Origin: Nitrospira sp.
Lineage (GTDB): Bacteria; Nitrospirota; Nitrospiria; Nitrospirales; Nitrospiraceae
Direction: 5' to 3'
Length of the DNA stretch: 5,355 bases
Assembly (NCBI GenBank): GCA_025361385.1
Contig: JANYAJ010000260.1
Coordinates: 1-5,355 of the forward strand
How positions within the stretch are numbered: the stretch's first letter is position 1; every line of letters starts with the position of its first letter. Position numbers and translations under genes: made by a program. The notes below the pieces were generated by a model, which was not told the origin of the DNA, searched no databases, and was given only the letters and a program-made list of their open reading frames with translations. Of the stretch, positions 1 to 5,355 are shown piece after piece.

Positions 1-1148
1 CCTCCGAAGGCCCAGAGGCCGACGGAATAACAGAGCACCGCCAGCGCGGTCTCGGCCGTATCGTGAGCTGTAAAGGTCCCATGCTCGAAAAACAAATGGA
101 CGATCGGCTGACGCAAGAGGATCAGGCCCAACATTGCCGGGAGAATGATAAAAATGATCATGCGCAGGCCGAACCCCAACGTCGATCGCAATTCGCCCAA
201 CGCGCCGCGCGCCGCCTGCGCAGAAAGGGTCGGCAAAATAGCTGTAGCCAATGCCACGCCGAAAATTCCGAGTGGAAACTGGATCAACCGCATGCCGTAG
301 AAGAGATAGGTCGGCCCGCCGGCAAAAAAGGAGGCGAGAATCGTGCTTACAGTCAGGTTGATCTGTGTCACCGATAGACCGAGAAGCGACGGGACCATCA
401 GCGCACCGATCCGCCGTAAACCTGGATGACCCGGCTCCCACCGAAATCCGAATAGCAGGCCCCGCAGCTTCAGGCTCGGGAGCTGCATGGCAAATTGTGC
501 GGCCCCTCCGGCGACGACCCCGATGGCCACGCCGACAATCGGCTCCGACAAGTGTGGTGATACATACAATGCACAGCCGATCATAAAGACGTTTAGAAAG
601 AGTGGCGAGAAGGCCGGAGCCGCGAAGGCCCGCACGGAGTTGAGAATGCCCATCGCCAATGCCGCCAGGCTGATAAACAGCAGATAGGGGAACATGACGC
701 GAGTGAGCAGGGTCGTCAGTGCAACCTTTTCAGGATTCGCGTCAAATCCAGGCGCAAGAAGCTGCACGAGCCACGGCGCGGCAAGAATGCCCATGACGGT
801 GACCAGGGTCACGATCGTCAACAGCGTGGTAAACACGGCGCTGGCCAGTTCCCAGGCTTCCTGCTTGGTGCGCAGAGTCCGATATTCCGTAAAGACCGGA
901 ATGAAGGCCGAGGACATCGAGCCTTCGGCAAAGAGTTCGCGCAACAAGCTGGGAATCCGAAAGGAGACGTAGAAGGCATCCGCAGCAGGCGTGGCACCGA
1001 AGAGGCGTGCCAGCACCATGTCACGGACGAAACCAAGAATCCGGCTGGAAAAGGTGCCGATCCCGATCACCCCGGCCGCTTTCACGACCGAATGATTTTC
1101 GTCCTGCGCTGCTGGTGGAGAGCCGGGTGACGTGGCAGGGTCGGACAT
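1..1148 (-). CDS. murJ: Lipid II flippase MurJ (MviN family), 3' end cut by window edge
   Basis: MurJ moves lipid-linked peptidoglycan precursor (lipid II) across the inner membrane and belongs to the MOP exporter superfamily. The frame is open from the ATG at 1148 to the left edge, giving 382 residues of the roughly 510-530 usual for the family, so the last membrane segments are missing. Visible family signatures are SRILGFVRD (residues 35-43), ADAF (56-59), the LLRELFAEG segment (68-76) and YGMRLIQFP (284-292). R36, R42 and D57 align by eye with conserved charged cavity residues of E. coli MurJ, and R287 probably with its R270. Many hydrophobic segments follow. The first 22 residues are polar and Pro/Ala-rich, longer than in E. 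coli. No good Shine-Dalgarno precedes the ATG, and a GTG at residue 22 is an alternative start. The gene lies 49 bp after the second TPM gene with no convincing terminator between, so co-transcription is plausible. Confidence 0.95.
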   Translation of the reverse strand, partial: MSDPATSPGSPPAAQDENHSVVKAAGVIGIGTFSSRILGFVRDMVLARLFGATPAADAFYVSFRIPSLLRELFAEGSMSSAFIPVFTEYRTLRTKQEAWELASAVFTTLLTIVTLVTVMGILAAPWLVQLLAPGFDANPEKVALTTLLTRVMFPYLLFISLAALAMGILNSVRAFAAPAFSPLFLNVFMIGCALYVSPHLSEPIVGVAIGVVAGGAAQFAMQLPSLKLRGLLFGFRWEPGHPGLRRIGALMVPSLLGLSVTQINLTVSTILASFFAGGPTYLFYGMRLIQFPLGIFGVALATAILPTLSAQAARGALGELRSTLGFGLRMIIFIILPAMLGLILLRQPIVHLFFEHGTFTAHDTAETALAVLCYSVGLWAFG

Positions 1149-1197
1149 AGGCTTGGATTCTAGCGGAACCTTACCAGGCAGTCTATCAAGGCAACGA

Positions 1198-1845
1198 TTA
1201 TGATTCTTGAATCAATGTGTCGGGTAATTCGTTTGGATTGTCGCCTGAGCCAGCAGGACTAACCCGCCCAAGGAGGATTCCACATTTCGCAATCGCCTCA
1301 CAGATAGCGTCGGTCGCTTGTCCCATTCGAATACCGTCGGTAATGCCACTGACCAATCCGTCCCACGTACCAGAAGGGACGCGATCGTTGAGGCCTTTGT
1401 CCGCCAAGACGTGCACACGGCGCTCCAGCAACGAAATGAGGATGAGGATGCCTGTACGGCCTTTCGTGTTGTGCAACCCGTGCTTGTAGAAGGCCTGCTC
1501 GGCGCGAAGGGTCACTTTATGTGCCATGCGCTCGCGTGACGTGACGAGACGGATAACCTCAGGAATTCTCCCAAGCCATTGCCCGAATCCATAGGCCACC
1601 ACGACTGCCAACAAGAGCCAGCCCGCGTTTCCGGCATGCCAGCCCCAGGGAAGCCAGTAGATCTCGATCGTCAGGAGAAGGGCCAGCACAAGCAAGGCAA
1701 GCATAAACCCCATTCGATAGCTTGCTTCACGGTACAGAGCCGAGGCCGGGACGATCATGGGCACAATCTCGCCCTTCGTGATCGATTCGGCCTGTTGAAC
1801 CGCTATTCTAATCCGTTCACGTTCTATGTCGGTGAAGGGCTTCAT
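1198..1845 (-). CDS. TPM-domain membrane protein with internal transmembrane hairpin (COG3762-like)
   Basis: A 215-residue protein of the TPM (TLP18.3/Psb32/MOLO-1) family, of the type usually encoded next to LemA and YgcG-like proteins; its biochemical role is not established. There is no signal peptide. The N-terminal part (residues 5-36) contains KGEIVPMIV, matching the first strand of a TPM domain. Two hydrophobic segments (about 46-65 and 75-92) are joined by a short uncharged loop. The domain then resumes with TKGRTGILILISLLERRVHV and LADKGLND (127-154). The tail holds DNPNELPD (202-209), a motif I associate with this family. Basic residues flank both outer ends of the hairpin (R39, R44; R93, R99, R104), predicting both domain halves in the cytoplasm. 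Its ATG directly abuts the upstream gene's TAG, and a GGGAG inside that gene's 3' end supplies the ribosome site, so translation is probably coupled. Related TPM domains have been linked to phosphatase activity, but I infer none here. Confidence 0.88.
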   Translation of the reverse strand: MKPFTDIERERIRIAVQQAESITKGEIVPMIVPASALYREASYRMGFMLALLVLALLLTIEIYWLPWGWHAGNAGWLLLAVVVAYGFGQWLGRIPEVIRLVTSRERMAHKVTLRAEQAFYKHGLHNTKGRTGILILISLLERRVHVLADKGLNDRVPSGTWDGLVSGITDGIRMGQATDAICEAIAKCGILLGRVSPAGSGDNPNELPDTLIQES

Positions 1846-2745
1846 CTACCAATCTCCCGAGGCACCGCCTCCGCCAAAGTCACCGCCCCCGCCGCTGAAT
1901 CCGCCATCCCCGCCAAATGAACCGCCGAATCCACCGCCAGGTCTCGTCATGAAACCTTCTCCCCATCCTCCACCCTGGCCTCCTCCACGGTTCGCGTGCA
2001 GGATAAGCCATAATAAAAGAGCCGTTACACCGGCTGCCAGGAGACCGAACCCTACCGTCGCAAACTGCGCGACGAGGAATGCGAGCAGACTGCCGAGCAA
2101 CGCACGGGTGCGTTGAAGCCCATGGCTCAACACGATGCCGGCCAGGGTCCCGACGACGATTCCGATAATCACATACTGAAAGGCCGTTGGCTCCTGACCG
2201 GAACGAGCACGACCTGCCAACACCTCTTCAGCCTTGTAGGTGCCTTCGATGGTACCGAGGATGGCTTGGACTCCGGCAACGATACCGTCAGGCATATCAC
2301 CTGTCCGAAACCGAGGCACAATCTCCTGACGAATGATGTGTGAAGACCGGAGGTCCGTCAAGGTGCCTTCGAGGCCATAGCCCACCTCGATACGGACTTT
2401 CCGCTCGCGCAGAGCGACGAGCAGCAGCACGCCGTTTTCCGTCCCCTTCTGGCCGAGTTTCCAGGTGGTCCCGACGCGATGAGAGAAGGATTCGAGCGGC
2501 TCGCCTTCGAGTGACGGCAGAATCAACACGACAACTTGATTGCTGGTTTTCGTCTCGTGGACTGCGAGGTCGCGGCTGAGTGAGGCGGCAACATCGACTG
2601 GCAGCACATGCGCAAGGTCCACGACGCGGCCCGTAAGGGCCGGGACCTCCAGCGCCCAGGCGGAGGCAGCCATGAGCAGTATTCCGAGAACGACCATGAG
2701 CCGTGCCGACCCTCGCCAGACGGGGCTCATGTGCAGTGTATCCAT
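1846..2745 (-). CDS. Secreted/membrane TPM-domain protein with glycine-rich tail (YgcG-like, COG1512)
   Basis: A 299-residue protein. Residues 1-31 form a signal peptide (basic R11/R15, hydrophobic 16-27, Ala-Trp-Ala cleavage site). A periplasmic TPM domain spans about 35-170, with VVDLAHVLP (41-49), NQVVVLILPSLEG (69-81), a KGTENGVLLLVA segment (100-111) and RIEVGYGLEGTLTD (118-131), all typical of the family. Hydrophobic segments follow at about 189-207 and 216-249. A tail (254-299) then has 26 Gly in 46 residues and ends in SGDW, close to the usual SGSW-type end. I chose the ATG at 2745 over an in-frame ATG at 2802: the latter lies inside lemA and would put a long polar stretch before the signal peptide, while 2745 has an AGG six bases upstream. 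The gene sits 13 bp after the lemA stop and abuts the next TPM gene, indicating one operon. The function is unknown; LemA-TPM pairs recur widely in bacterial genomes. Confidence 0.9.
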   Translation of the reverse strand: MDTLHMSPVWRGSARLMVVLGILLMAASAWALEVPALTGRVVDLAHVLPVDVAASLSRDLAVHETKTSNQVVVLILPSLEGEPLESFSHRVGTTWKLGQKGTENGVLLLVALRERKVRIEVGYGLEGTLTDLRSSHIIRQEIVPRFRTGDMPDGIVAGVQAILGTIEGTYKAEEVLAGRARSGQEPTAFQYVIIGIVVGTLAGIVLSHGLQRTRALLGSLLAFLVAQFATVGFGLLAAGVTALLLWLILHANRGGGQGGGWGEGFMTRPGGGFGGSFGGDGGFSGGGGDFGGGGASGDW

Positions 2746-2758
2746 CGTCAGCCTGGGT

Positions 2759-3361
2759 TCAGTTAAACTTGACCTCTGGCGGCTTGGCCACAGCCTTTTC
2801 ATCCGCCACGGTAAAGTTTGGTTTCTCTTCCAGATGGAGGAGAAACTTCGCCGTCAGGTTCGTGGGGAAATAGCGGACGCCTTTGTTGTACTCCGCCACT
2901 TTCTCTATGTAGCGTTTGCGTGCAACGGCGATACGATTCTCTGTCCCTTCCAGTTGGCTCTGGAGATCACGGAAGTTCTGGTCGGCTTTCAGATTGGGAT
3001 AATTTTCTGCAATGGCAATGAGACGGCCCAACGCTGAGGTGAGACCGGCCTGTGCCTTTTGGAACTGTTCGAAGGCGGCCGGGTCTTTTAACGTTTCTGG
3101 CGTCACCTGAATTCCCGTGGCTTGTGCACGAGCCTGCACGACCCCTTCAAGGGTCTCCTTCTCATGCGCGGCGTAACCTTTGACGGTCGCAACCAGGTTC
3201 GGGATCAGATCGGCCCGCCGCTGGTACTGATTGACCACTTCACTCCAGGCGGCTTTGGTATCTTCGTCTAACCCCTGGAGATCGTTATAGCCGCACCCTG
3301 AGAGGCCTATAAGCAGAACCGAAATGATGAGGGTAGCGAATACAGAAATGCCACTGCCCAT
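2759..3361 (-). CDS. lemA: LemA family protein, predicted lipoprotein
   Basis: A 200-residue LemA-family protein, the normal family length. The hydrophobic signal (residues 5-20) ends in the lipobox LSGC with C23 as the predicted lipidated residue, followed by a long helical domain. Family motifs are NQYQRRADLIPNLVATVKGY (44-63), HEKETL, ENYPNLKA (about 119-126) and GTENRIAVARKRY followed by a YN pair near 140-160. The function of LemA is poorly defined; it is a membrane-anchored helical protein commonly found beside TPM-domain proteins. The start at 3361 is fixed by a very strong AAAGGAGGAGGAG just upstream. A longer frame opening at 3418 would merely translate that ribosome site. Oddly, the chosen start gives a signal peptide with no Lys or Arg in its n-region, whereas the longer form would have many, so N-terminal mapping would be informative. 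This is the first gene of the minus-strand run. Many LemA proteins carry a plain membrane anchor, so lipidation here is a prediction. Confidence 0.93.
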   Translation of the reverse strand: MGSGISVFATLIISVLLIGLSGCGYNDLQGLDEDTKAAWSEVVNQYQRRADLIPNLVATVKGYAAHEKETLEGVVQARAQATGIQVTPETLKDPAAFEQFQKAQAGLTSALGRLIAIAENYPNLKADQNFRDLQSQLEGTENRIAVARKRYIEKVAEYNKGVRYFPTNLTAKFLLHLEEKPNFTVADEKAVAKPPEVKFN

Positions 3362-3365
3362 GGTG

Positions 3366-3378
3366 CTCCTCCTCCTTT
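3366..3378 (-). promoter_or_regulatory. Strong Shine-Dalgarno of lemA
   Basis: The minus strand reads AAAGGAGGAGGAG ending four bases before the lemA ATG, so GGAGG can pair at 6-9 bases spacing. This decides the lemA start at 3361 against the longer frame from 3418, and it is the strongest ribosome site in the window. Confidence 0.8.
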
Positions 3379-3413
3379 GACATACACGCGCCGGTCTATA
3401 GCGCAGGATATCG

Positions 3414-3444
3414 ATCATGCTATCATGCAGATGATCAGTATGAT
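3414..3444. promoter_or_regulatory. Operator-like array of four ATCAT/ATGAT half-sites between divergent genes
   Basis: Between lemA and the divergent small gene lie ATCAT at 3414 and 3422 and its reverse complement ATGAT at 3431 and 3440. The starts are spaced 8, 9 and 9 bases, so two direct copies face two inverted copies around a centre near 3429. The first two copies share ATCATGC, and the outer part includes GATCAT/ATGATC arms (3413-3418 and 3431-3436). The last copy lies in TATGAT (3439-3444), which resembles a -10 box for the plus-strand gene. The placement suits a repressor or activator site controlling one or both genes. No matching protein is in the window, and chance in a short AT-rich stretch is possible. 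Confidence 0.3.
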
Positions 3445-3463
3445 ACGGAGGCGAGACCGTCCA

Positions 3464-3769
3464 ATGTCGCTTGAACCCTCTTCACATTTACCCGGCGGAT
3501 ATCAGATCACGCACCGTACCCTCGGCATCTATCAGGGCAGCGCGATTGAGTTGGCCTTTTGGCACCCCTCATCCGGGATGCCGGAATATGGGCTGTGCCG
3601 GTTCGCCACGAAGGAAAAGGCCGAGTCGTATCGCAACTACCTCTGTTCCCCTGCCTGCCCGGAACCACTCGATGAGAAGGATCTCACCATCGAACCCTAT
3701 GACCTCGCTGTGCATGAGGAGCTGATCAACGATCATCCGCTTCACTCTGCCTGGGAAACTCCAACCTAG
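3464..3769 (+). CDS. Small protein of unknown function, 101 residues
   Basis: I do not recognise this protein. It is predicted soluble, with no signal peptide or membrane segment. The middle is compact and mixed (GYQITHRTLGIYQG at 12-25, IELAFWHP at 28-35, EYGLCRFATKEKAESYRNYL at 41-60) and looks like a small alpha/beta fold. Cysteines are at 45, 61 and 65, with C61 and C65 in CSPAC, not a clear metal site. The C-terminal half is acidic and rich in His, Pro and Glu. The ATG at 3464 has GGAGG at 3447-3451, a rather long spacing of 12 bases. In-frame upstream starts (to 3377) lack a ribosome site and would add an implausible Arg/Met-rich extension. It is divergent from lemA across 102 bp and convergent with the pilZ-type gene. 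Coding status rests on an open frame with plausible composition and on there being no competing gene opposite. Confidence 0.62.
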   Translation: MSLEPSSHLPGGYQITHRTLGIYQGSAIELAFWHPSSGMPEYGLCRFATKEKAESYRNYLCSPACPEPLDEKDLTIEPYDLAVHEELINDHPLHSAWETPT

Positions 3770-3798
3770 CAGGCGGCTAAAGACATCGCCGGACAGAA

Positions 3799-3846
3799 AA
3801 CGCTGAGCGATGAACGGTGAACGAAAATAATGTTCACGTCAGCGTT
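3799..3846. terminator. Interrupted inverted repeat between convergent genes, possible bidirectional terminator
   Basis: An 8-bp outer stem, AACGCTGA (3799-3806) with TCAGCGTT (3839-3846), encloses a 6-bp inner stem, GTGAAC (3817-3822) with GTTCAC (3832-3837), around an AT-rich loop of nine bases. The left side has a ten-base bulge containing a second GAAC, so the inner pairing can slip. It sits 30 bp past the plus-strand small gene and about 110 bp past the pilZ-type gene, the right place for a shared terminator. On the minus strand the stem runs into TTTTCT; on the plus strand there is no T-run. The rest of 3770-3957 shows only a short TTGCA/TGCAA hairpin at 3883-3895 and no credible gene. 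Confidence 0.35.
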
Positions 3847-3957
3847 CAGTTGCTCGCCCGCCGAGGCCTTGCGGATGGCCTATTGCATCCTGCAAATCGC
3901 GGTGAACTCTATTCCATTGTGGAGGGCATGGAGAGGGGAATGGACTCGCCGGCCTGC

Positions 3958-4476
3958 TCAGGCGGCGGCACCGACTTTACTGGAGGATTTATCGGACTGA
4001 TCCGGTATCTGAGCCTGAACAAAGGCCAACAGGCGCTTGTTCTCTTGGGCGGCTCGAAGAAACTTAAAGGCGATACCGCGAGGGCTCACAGAACGGACCA
4101 TCCCAGCCACTTCAAGAGGAAGATCACCTTCGCTCAGCGTCAATTGCAGATAGAAGATGTCGTCCGTATGGACCTGAGTCTCGCTCTTGATGATACAGCC
4201 GCCCATCGAGAGATCGAGCACCGTGCCCTCACCACGGACCTTCCCCCCGGAAAACGAAAGATAGAGCCGCACGGGAATCCTGAGGTGTTCGCGGCGGTCC
4301 ATCGGATGCGTGGGATGGTCCAGCCAAAGCCGAGATGCAAGAAACCTGTGACTGCACGACGGACATTTGAATGGCGCCACAAAAACAAATGAGGCGAGGT
4401 GCTCGCGAATCGATTGAGGGAGAGACTGCAAGATACCGTCCTTCTGACACCGCGGACAGTTCAGGATGCGGCCCAT
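3958..4476 (-). CDS. PilZ-domain protein with N-terminal zinc-ribbon-like motif
   Basis: A 172-residue predicted cytoplasmic protein. The N-terminus carries two CxxC pairs, CPRC (7-10) and CPSC (38-41), spaced like a small zinc ribbon. A PilZ domain follows (about 60-155) with both c-di-GMP-binding elements intact: RREHLR (R62, R66 as RxxxR) and DLSMGG (D88, S90, G93 as DxSxxG). Strands such as FYLQLTL and PRGIAFKFL follow, as expected of the PilZ barrel, and the tail (157-172) is polar. PilZ domains bind cyclic di-GMP and usually regulate motility, exopolysaccharide or transcription; the output here is unknown. The ATG at 4476 is preceded by GAGGAA ten bases upstream. A second ATG at 4481 in another frame gives only six codons. 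No other gene sits in the same transcript within the window. The opposite strand has a longer open frame (3817-4392), but it has no domain signal. Confidence 0.92.
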   Translation of the reverse strand: MGRILNCPRCQKDGILQSLPQSIREHLASFVFVAPFKCPSCSHRFLASRLWLDHPTHPMDRREHLRIPVRLYLSFSGGKVRGEGTVLDLSMGGCIIKSETQVHTDDIFYLQLTLSEGDLPLEVAGMVRSVSPRGIAFKFLRAAQENKRLLAFVQAQIPDQSDKSSSKVGAAA

Positions 4477-4502
4477 ATCATCGATTCCTCGTTGTTCCTA
4501 TG

Positions 4503-4532
4503 ACACAGACTTGGCGAAAGACCGAGTCTTGT
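4503..4532 (-). other. Possible alternative hairpins in the pilZ-type gene leader
   Basis: A tight hairpin AAGAC-CGA-GTCTT (4518-4530) overlaps a longer imperfect stem between 4503-4511 and 4525-4532 (eight pairs, one bulge). The two structures share bases and exclude each other. They would lie at the very 5' end of the transcript if the promoter proposed at 4541-4569 is used. This could be regulatory or chance, and no known riboswitch consensus is recognised. Confidence 0.2.
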
Positions 4533-4540
4533 CTTGTCCA

Positions 4541-4569
4541 CGGATAGATGATCTCCTCCTCGCTGTCAA
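4541..4569 (-). promoter_or_regulatory. Possible sigma-70 promoter for the pilZ-type gene
   Basis: The minus strand has a perfect TTGACA (4569 to 4564) followed after exactly 17 bases by TATCCG (4546 to 4541), a weak -10 match keeping only the TAT. A start near 4533 would give a leader of about 57 bases. It lies in the 140-bp gap after the flavoprotein stop, where a promoter would be expected. The spacer contains AGGAGGAG, which could instead be a ribosome site for a short upstream frame. The two readings are mutually exclusive. Confidence 0.3.
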
Positions 4570-4616
4570 GAAAACCTACGTTCCGTGCGAATATGTTCTT
4601 ATGAGACGTAACCTGT

Positions 4617-5355
4617 TTATCCGCGGACCGCTCCATCTTCACGCACAGTGGCAGATGCCGCTCGACCTGCGAGTAATCCCGTCGCCCAAGCCCATTGAAA
4701 GTTGAAGCCACCGATCCGTCCATCGCAATCGAGGATTTCCCCAACCAGATAGAGACCAGGCACCAGCTTCGACTCCATCGTGCGAAAATTCATTTCCTCC
4801 AGTGGAACACCACCCGCCGTAACCTCTGCATAGTTCCAGCCCCGGTCCTGTTGGACTGGCAGCGGAAGCTTCACGAGCCCCACCAATATACGATCTCGGT
4901 CCTTCCGAGGAAGTTGGCCAATGGCTGTTTGCCCGTTGATCCCCAGGTATCGGCAGAGGGACTCGGCGAATCGTTCCGTGACCAGGTGCACCAGGCACTT
5001 GGTCAGTGAGCGACGAGGCGCCGCTGTGGCTTGCTCCATGAACCATTGGCGGGCGGATTCTTGAGTCAGGGTCGGCAGGAAATTCACGGATAGCTCAACC
5101 GACTCGCTTTTTTCGCGGGCGCTTGTCCAAAATCGGCTGGCATCCATCACGATTGGGCCGCTGACCCCGAAGTGGGTCCAGAGCAAACTGCCGGTTCTTC
5201 GGTCTACGACATGGCCACTCACCGTCGTGGTCAATTCCACCTCCTGTGAGATGCCTGAGAGATCCTTATGGAACAGGGTCTCGCCCAACATTAAGGGGGC
5301 TAGGGCCGGAGTGGTTGTACTAACCCGATGTCCCAGTCGACGGGCCAGCTCATAA
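4617..5355 (-). CDS. HI0933/YhiN-family NAD(P)/FAD-dependent oxidoreductase, 5' end cut by window edge
   Basis: The C-terminal 245 residues of a flavoprotein whose usual length is about 400; the frame runs open through the right edge, so the N-terminal FAD-binding GxGxxG region is not visible. The first visible residues, including ARRLGHRV and PALAPL, match the family segment after the dinucleotide-binding part. THFGVSGPIVM is next (about visible residues 60-70). AEVTAGGVPLEEM (about 176-188) and a GLYLVGEILDCDGRIGGFNF stretch leading to QWAWATG (about 200-226) are the conserved C-terminal FAD-contacting motifs, and all look intact. An internal ATG at 5291 should not be taken as the start. 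Family members are predicted flavin-dependent oxidoreductases. BaiN of gut clostridia acts on bile acid intermediates, but most members, including E. coli YhiN, have no assigned substrate, and I assign none here. The stop is 140 bp upstream of the pilZ-type gene. Confidence 0.93.
   Translation of the reverse strand, partial: YELARRLGHRVSTTTPALAPLMLGETLFHKDLSGISQEVELTTTVSGHVVDRRTGSLLWTHFGVSGPIVMDASRFWTSAREKSESVELSVNFLPTLTQESARQWFMEQATAAPRRSLTKCLVHLVTERFAESLCRYLGINGQTAIGQLPRKDRDRILVGLVKLPLPVQQDRGWNYAEVTAGGVPLEEMNFRTMESKLVPGLYLVGEILDCDGRIGGFNFQWAWATGLLAGRAASATVREDGAVRG

Noticed and set aside
63..1036. Several open frames on both strands across 63-1036
   Set aside because: All overlap the continuous MurJ frame, which carries conserved motifs throughout, and their compositions are unlike real proteins.
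1149..1197. Possible terminator between the second TPM gene and murJ
   Set aside because: Only a 4-bp CCTT/AAGG pairing with a large loop and no T-run is present, too weak to call.
1579..2116. Plus-strand open frames opposite the TPM genes, one of them strongly proline-rich
   Set aside because: The proline run is simply the complement of the Gly-rich tail codons, and the opposite strand has unambiguous family matches.
2746..2802. In-frame ATG at 2802 giving a longer YgcG-like protein
   Set aside because: It would overlap lemA by 44 bp and place a polar stretch before an otherwise standard signal peptide. The ATG at 2745 has a ribosome site and normal spacing.
3377..3382. Perfect TTGACA on the plus strand upstream of the small gene
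   Set aside because: It overlaps the complement of the lemA ribosome site, and no -10-like hexamer lies at 16-18 bases spacing, so it is likely coincidental.
3817..4392. 191-codon plus-strand open frame opposite the pilZ-type gene, longer than that gene
   Set aside because: It starts at a GTG inside the inverted repeat, has no ribosome site and shows no recognisable domain, while the opposite strand has clear CxxC and PilZ motifs. It is best read as a by-product of codon bias.
4478..4744. 88-codon minus-strand frame spanning the flavoprotein end and the pilZ leader
   Set aside because: Most of it overlaps the conserved C-terminus of the flavoprotein in another frame, and nothing in its sequence suggests a protein family.

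Overview
The window reads as ordinary bacterial chromosome: moderately GC-rich, densely packed, with no mobile element, CRISPR array, tRNA or rRNA that I can see. The gene set (LemA plus two TPM-domain proteins, MurJ, a PilZ protein, an HI0933-type flavoprotein) fits a Gram-negative bacterium. The overall flavour, including a zinc-ribbon/PilZ protein and a lipoprotein version of LemA, reminds me of Nitrospirota (Nitrospira-like). That placement is an impression only and needs a database search.

Layout from left to right. Positions 1-1148, minus strand: the N-terminal three quarters of murJ (lipid II flippase), cut by the left edge. Positions 1198-3361, minus strand: a tight three-gene run read right to left as lemA lipoprotein, a secreted Gly-tailed TPM-domain membrane protein (YgcG-like), and a second TPM-domain protein interrupted by a membrane hairpin. 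The gaps are 13 bp and 0 bp, and murJ follows after only 49 bp, so the four genes may share one transcript. Positions 3464-3769, plus strand: a 101-residue protein I do not recognise, divergent from lemA. The intervening region carries four regularly spaced ATCAT/ATGAT half-sites. Positions 3770-3957: a convergent gap with a long interrupted inverted repeat. Positions 3958-4476, minus strand: a zinc-ribbon plus PilZ (c-di-GMP receptor type) protein. Positions 4477-4616: its leader, with a possible promoter, a short upstream reading frame and alternative hairpins. Positions 4617-5355, minus strand: the C-terminal part of an HI0933/YhiN-family flavoprotein, whose start lies beyond the right edge.

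Working together: LemA (predicted lipid-anchored) and the two TPM proteins form a widespread but poorly understood envelope module. By sequence, the first TPM domain should face the periplasm and the second the cytoplasm. With murJ downstream, this suggests a link to the cell envelope, which is inference. I found no strong case for a wholly new system. The most interesting items are the opposite-facing TPM pair, the operator-like array upstream of lemA, and the zinc-ribbon/PilZ architecture with its complex leader.
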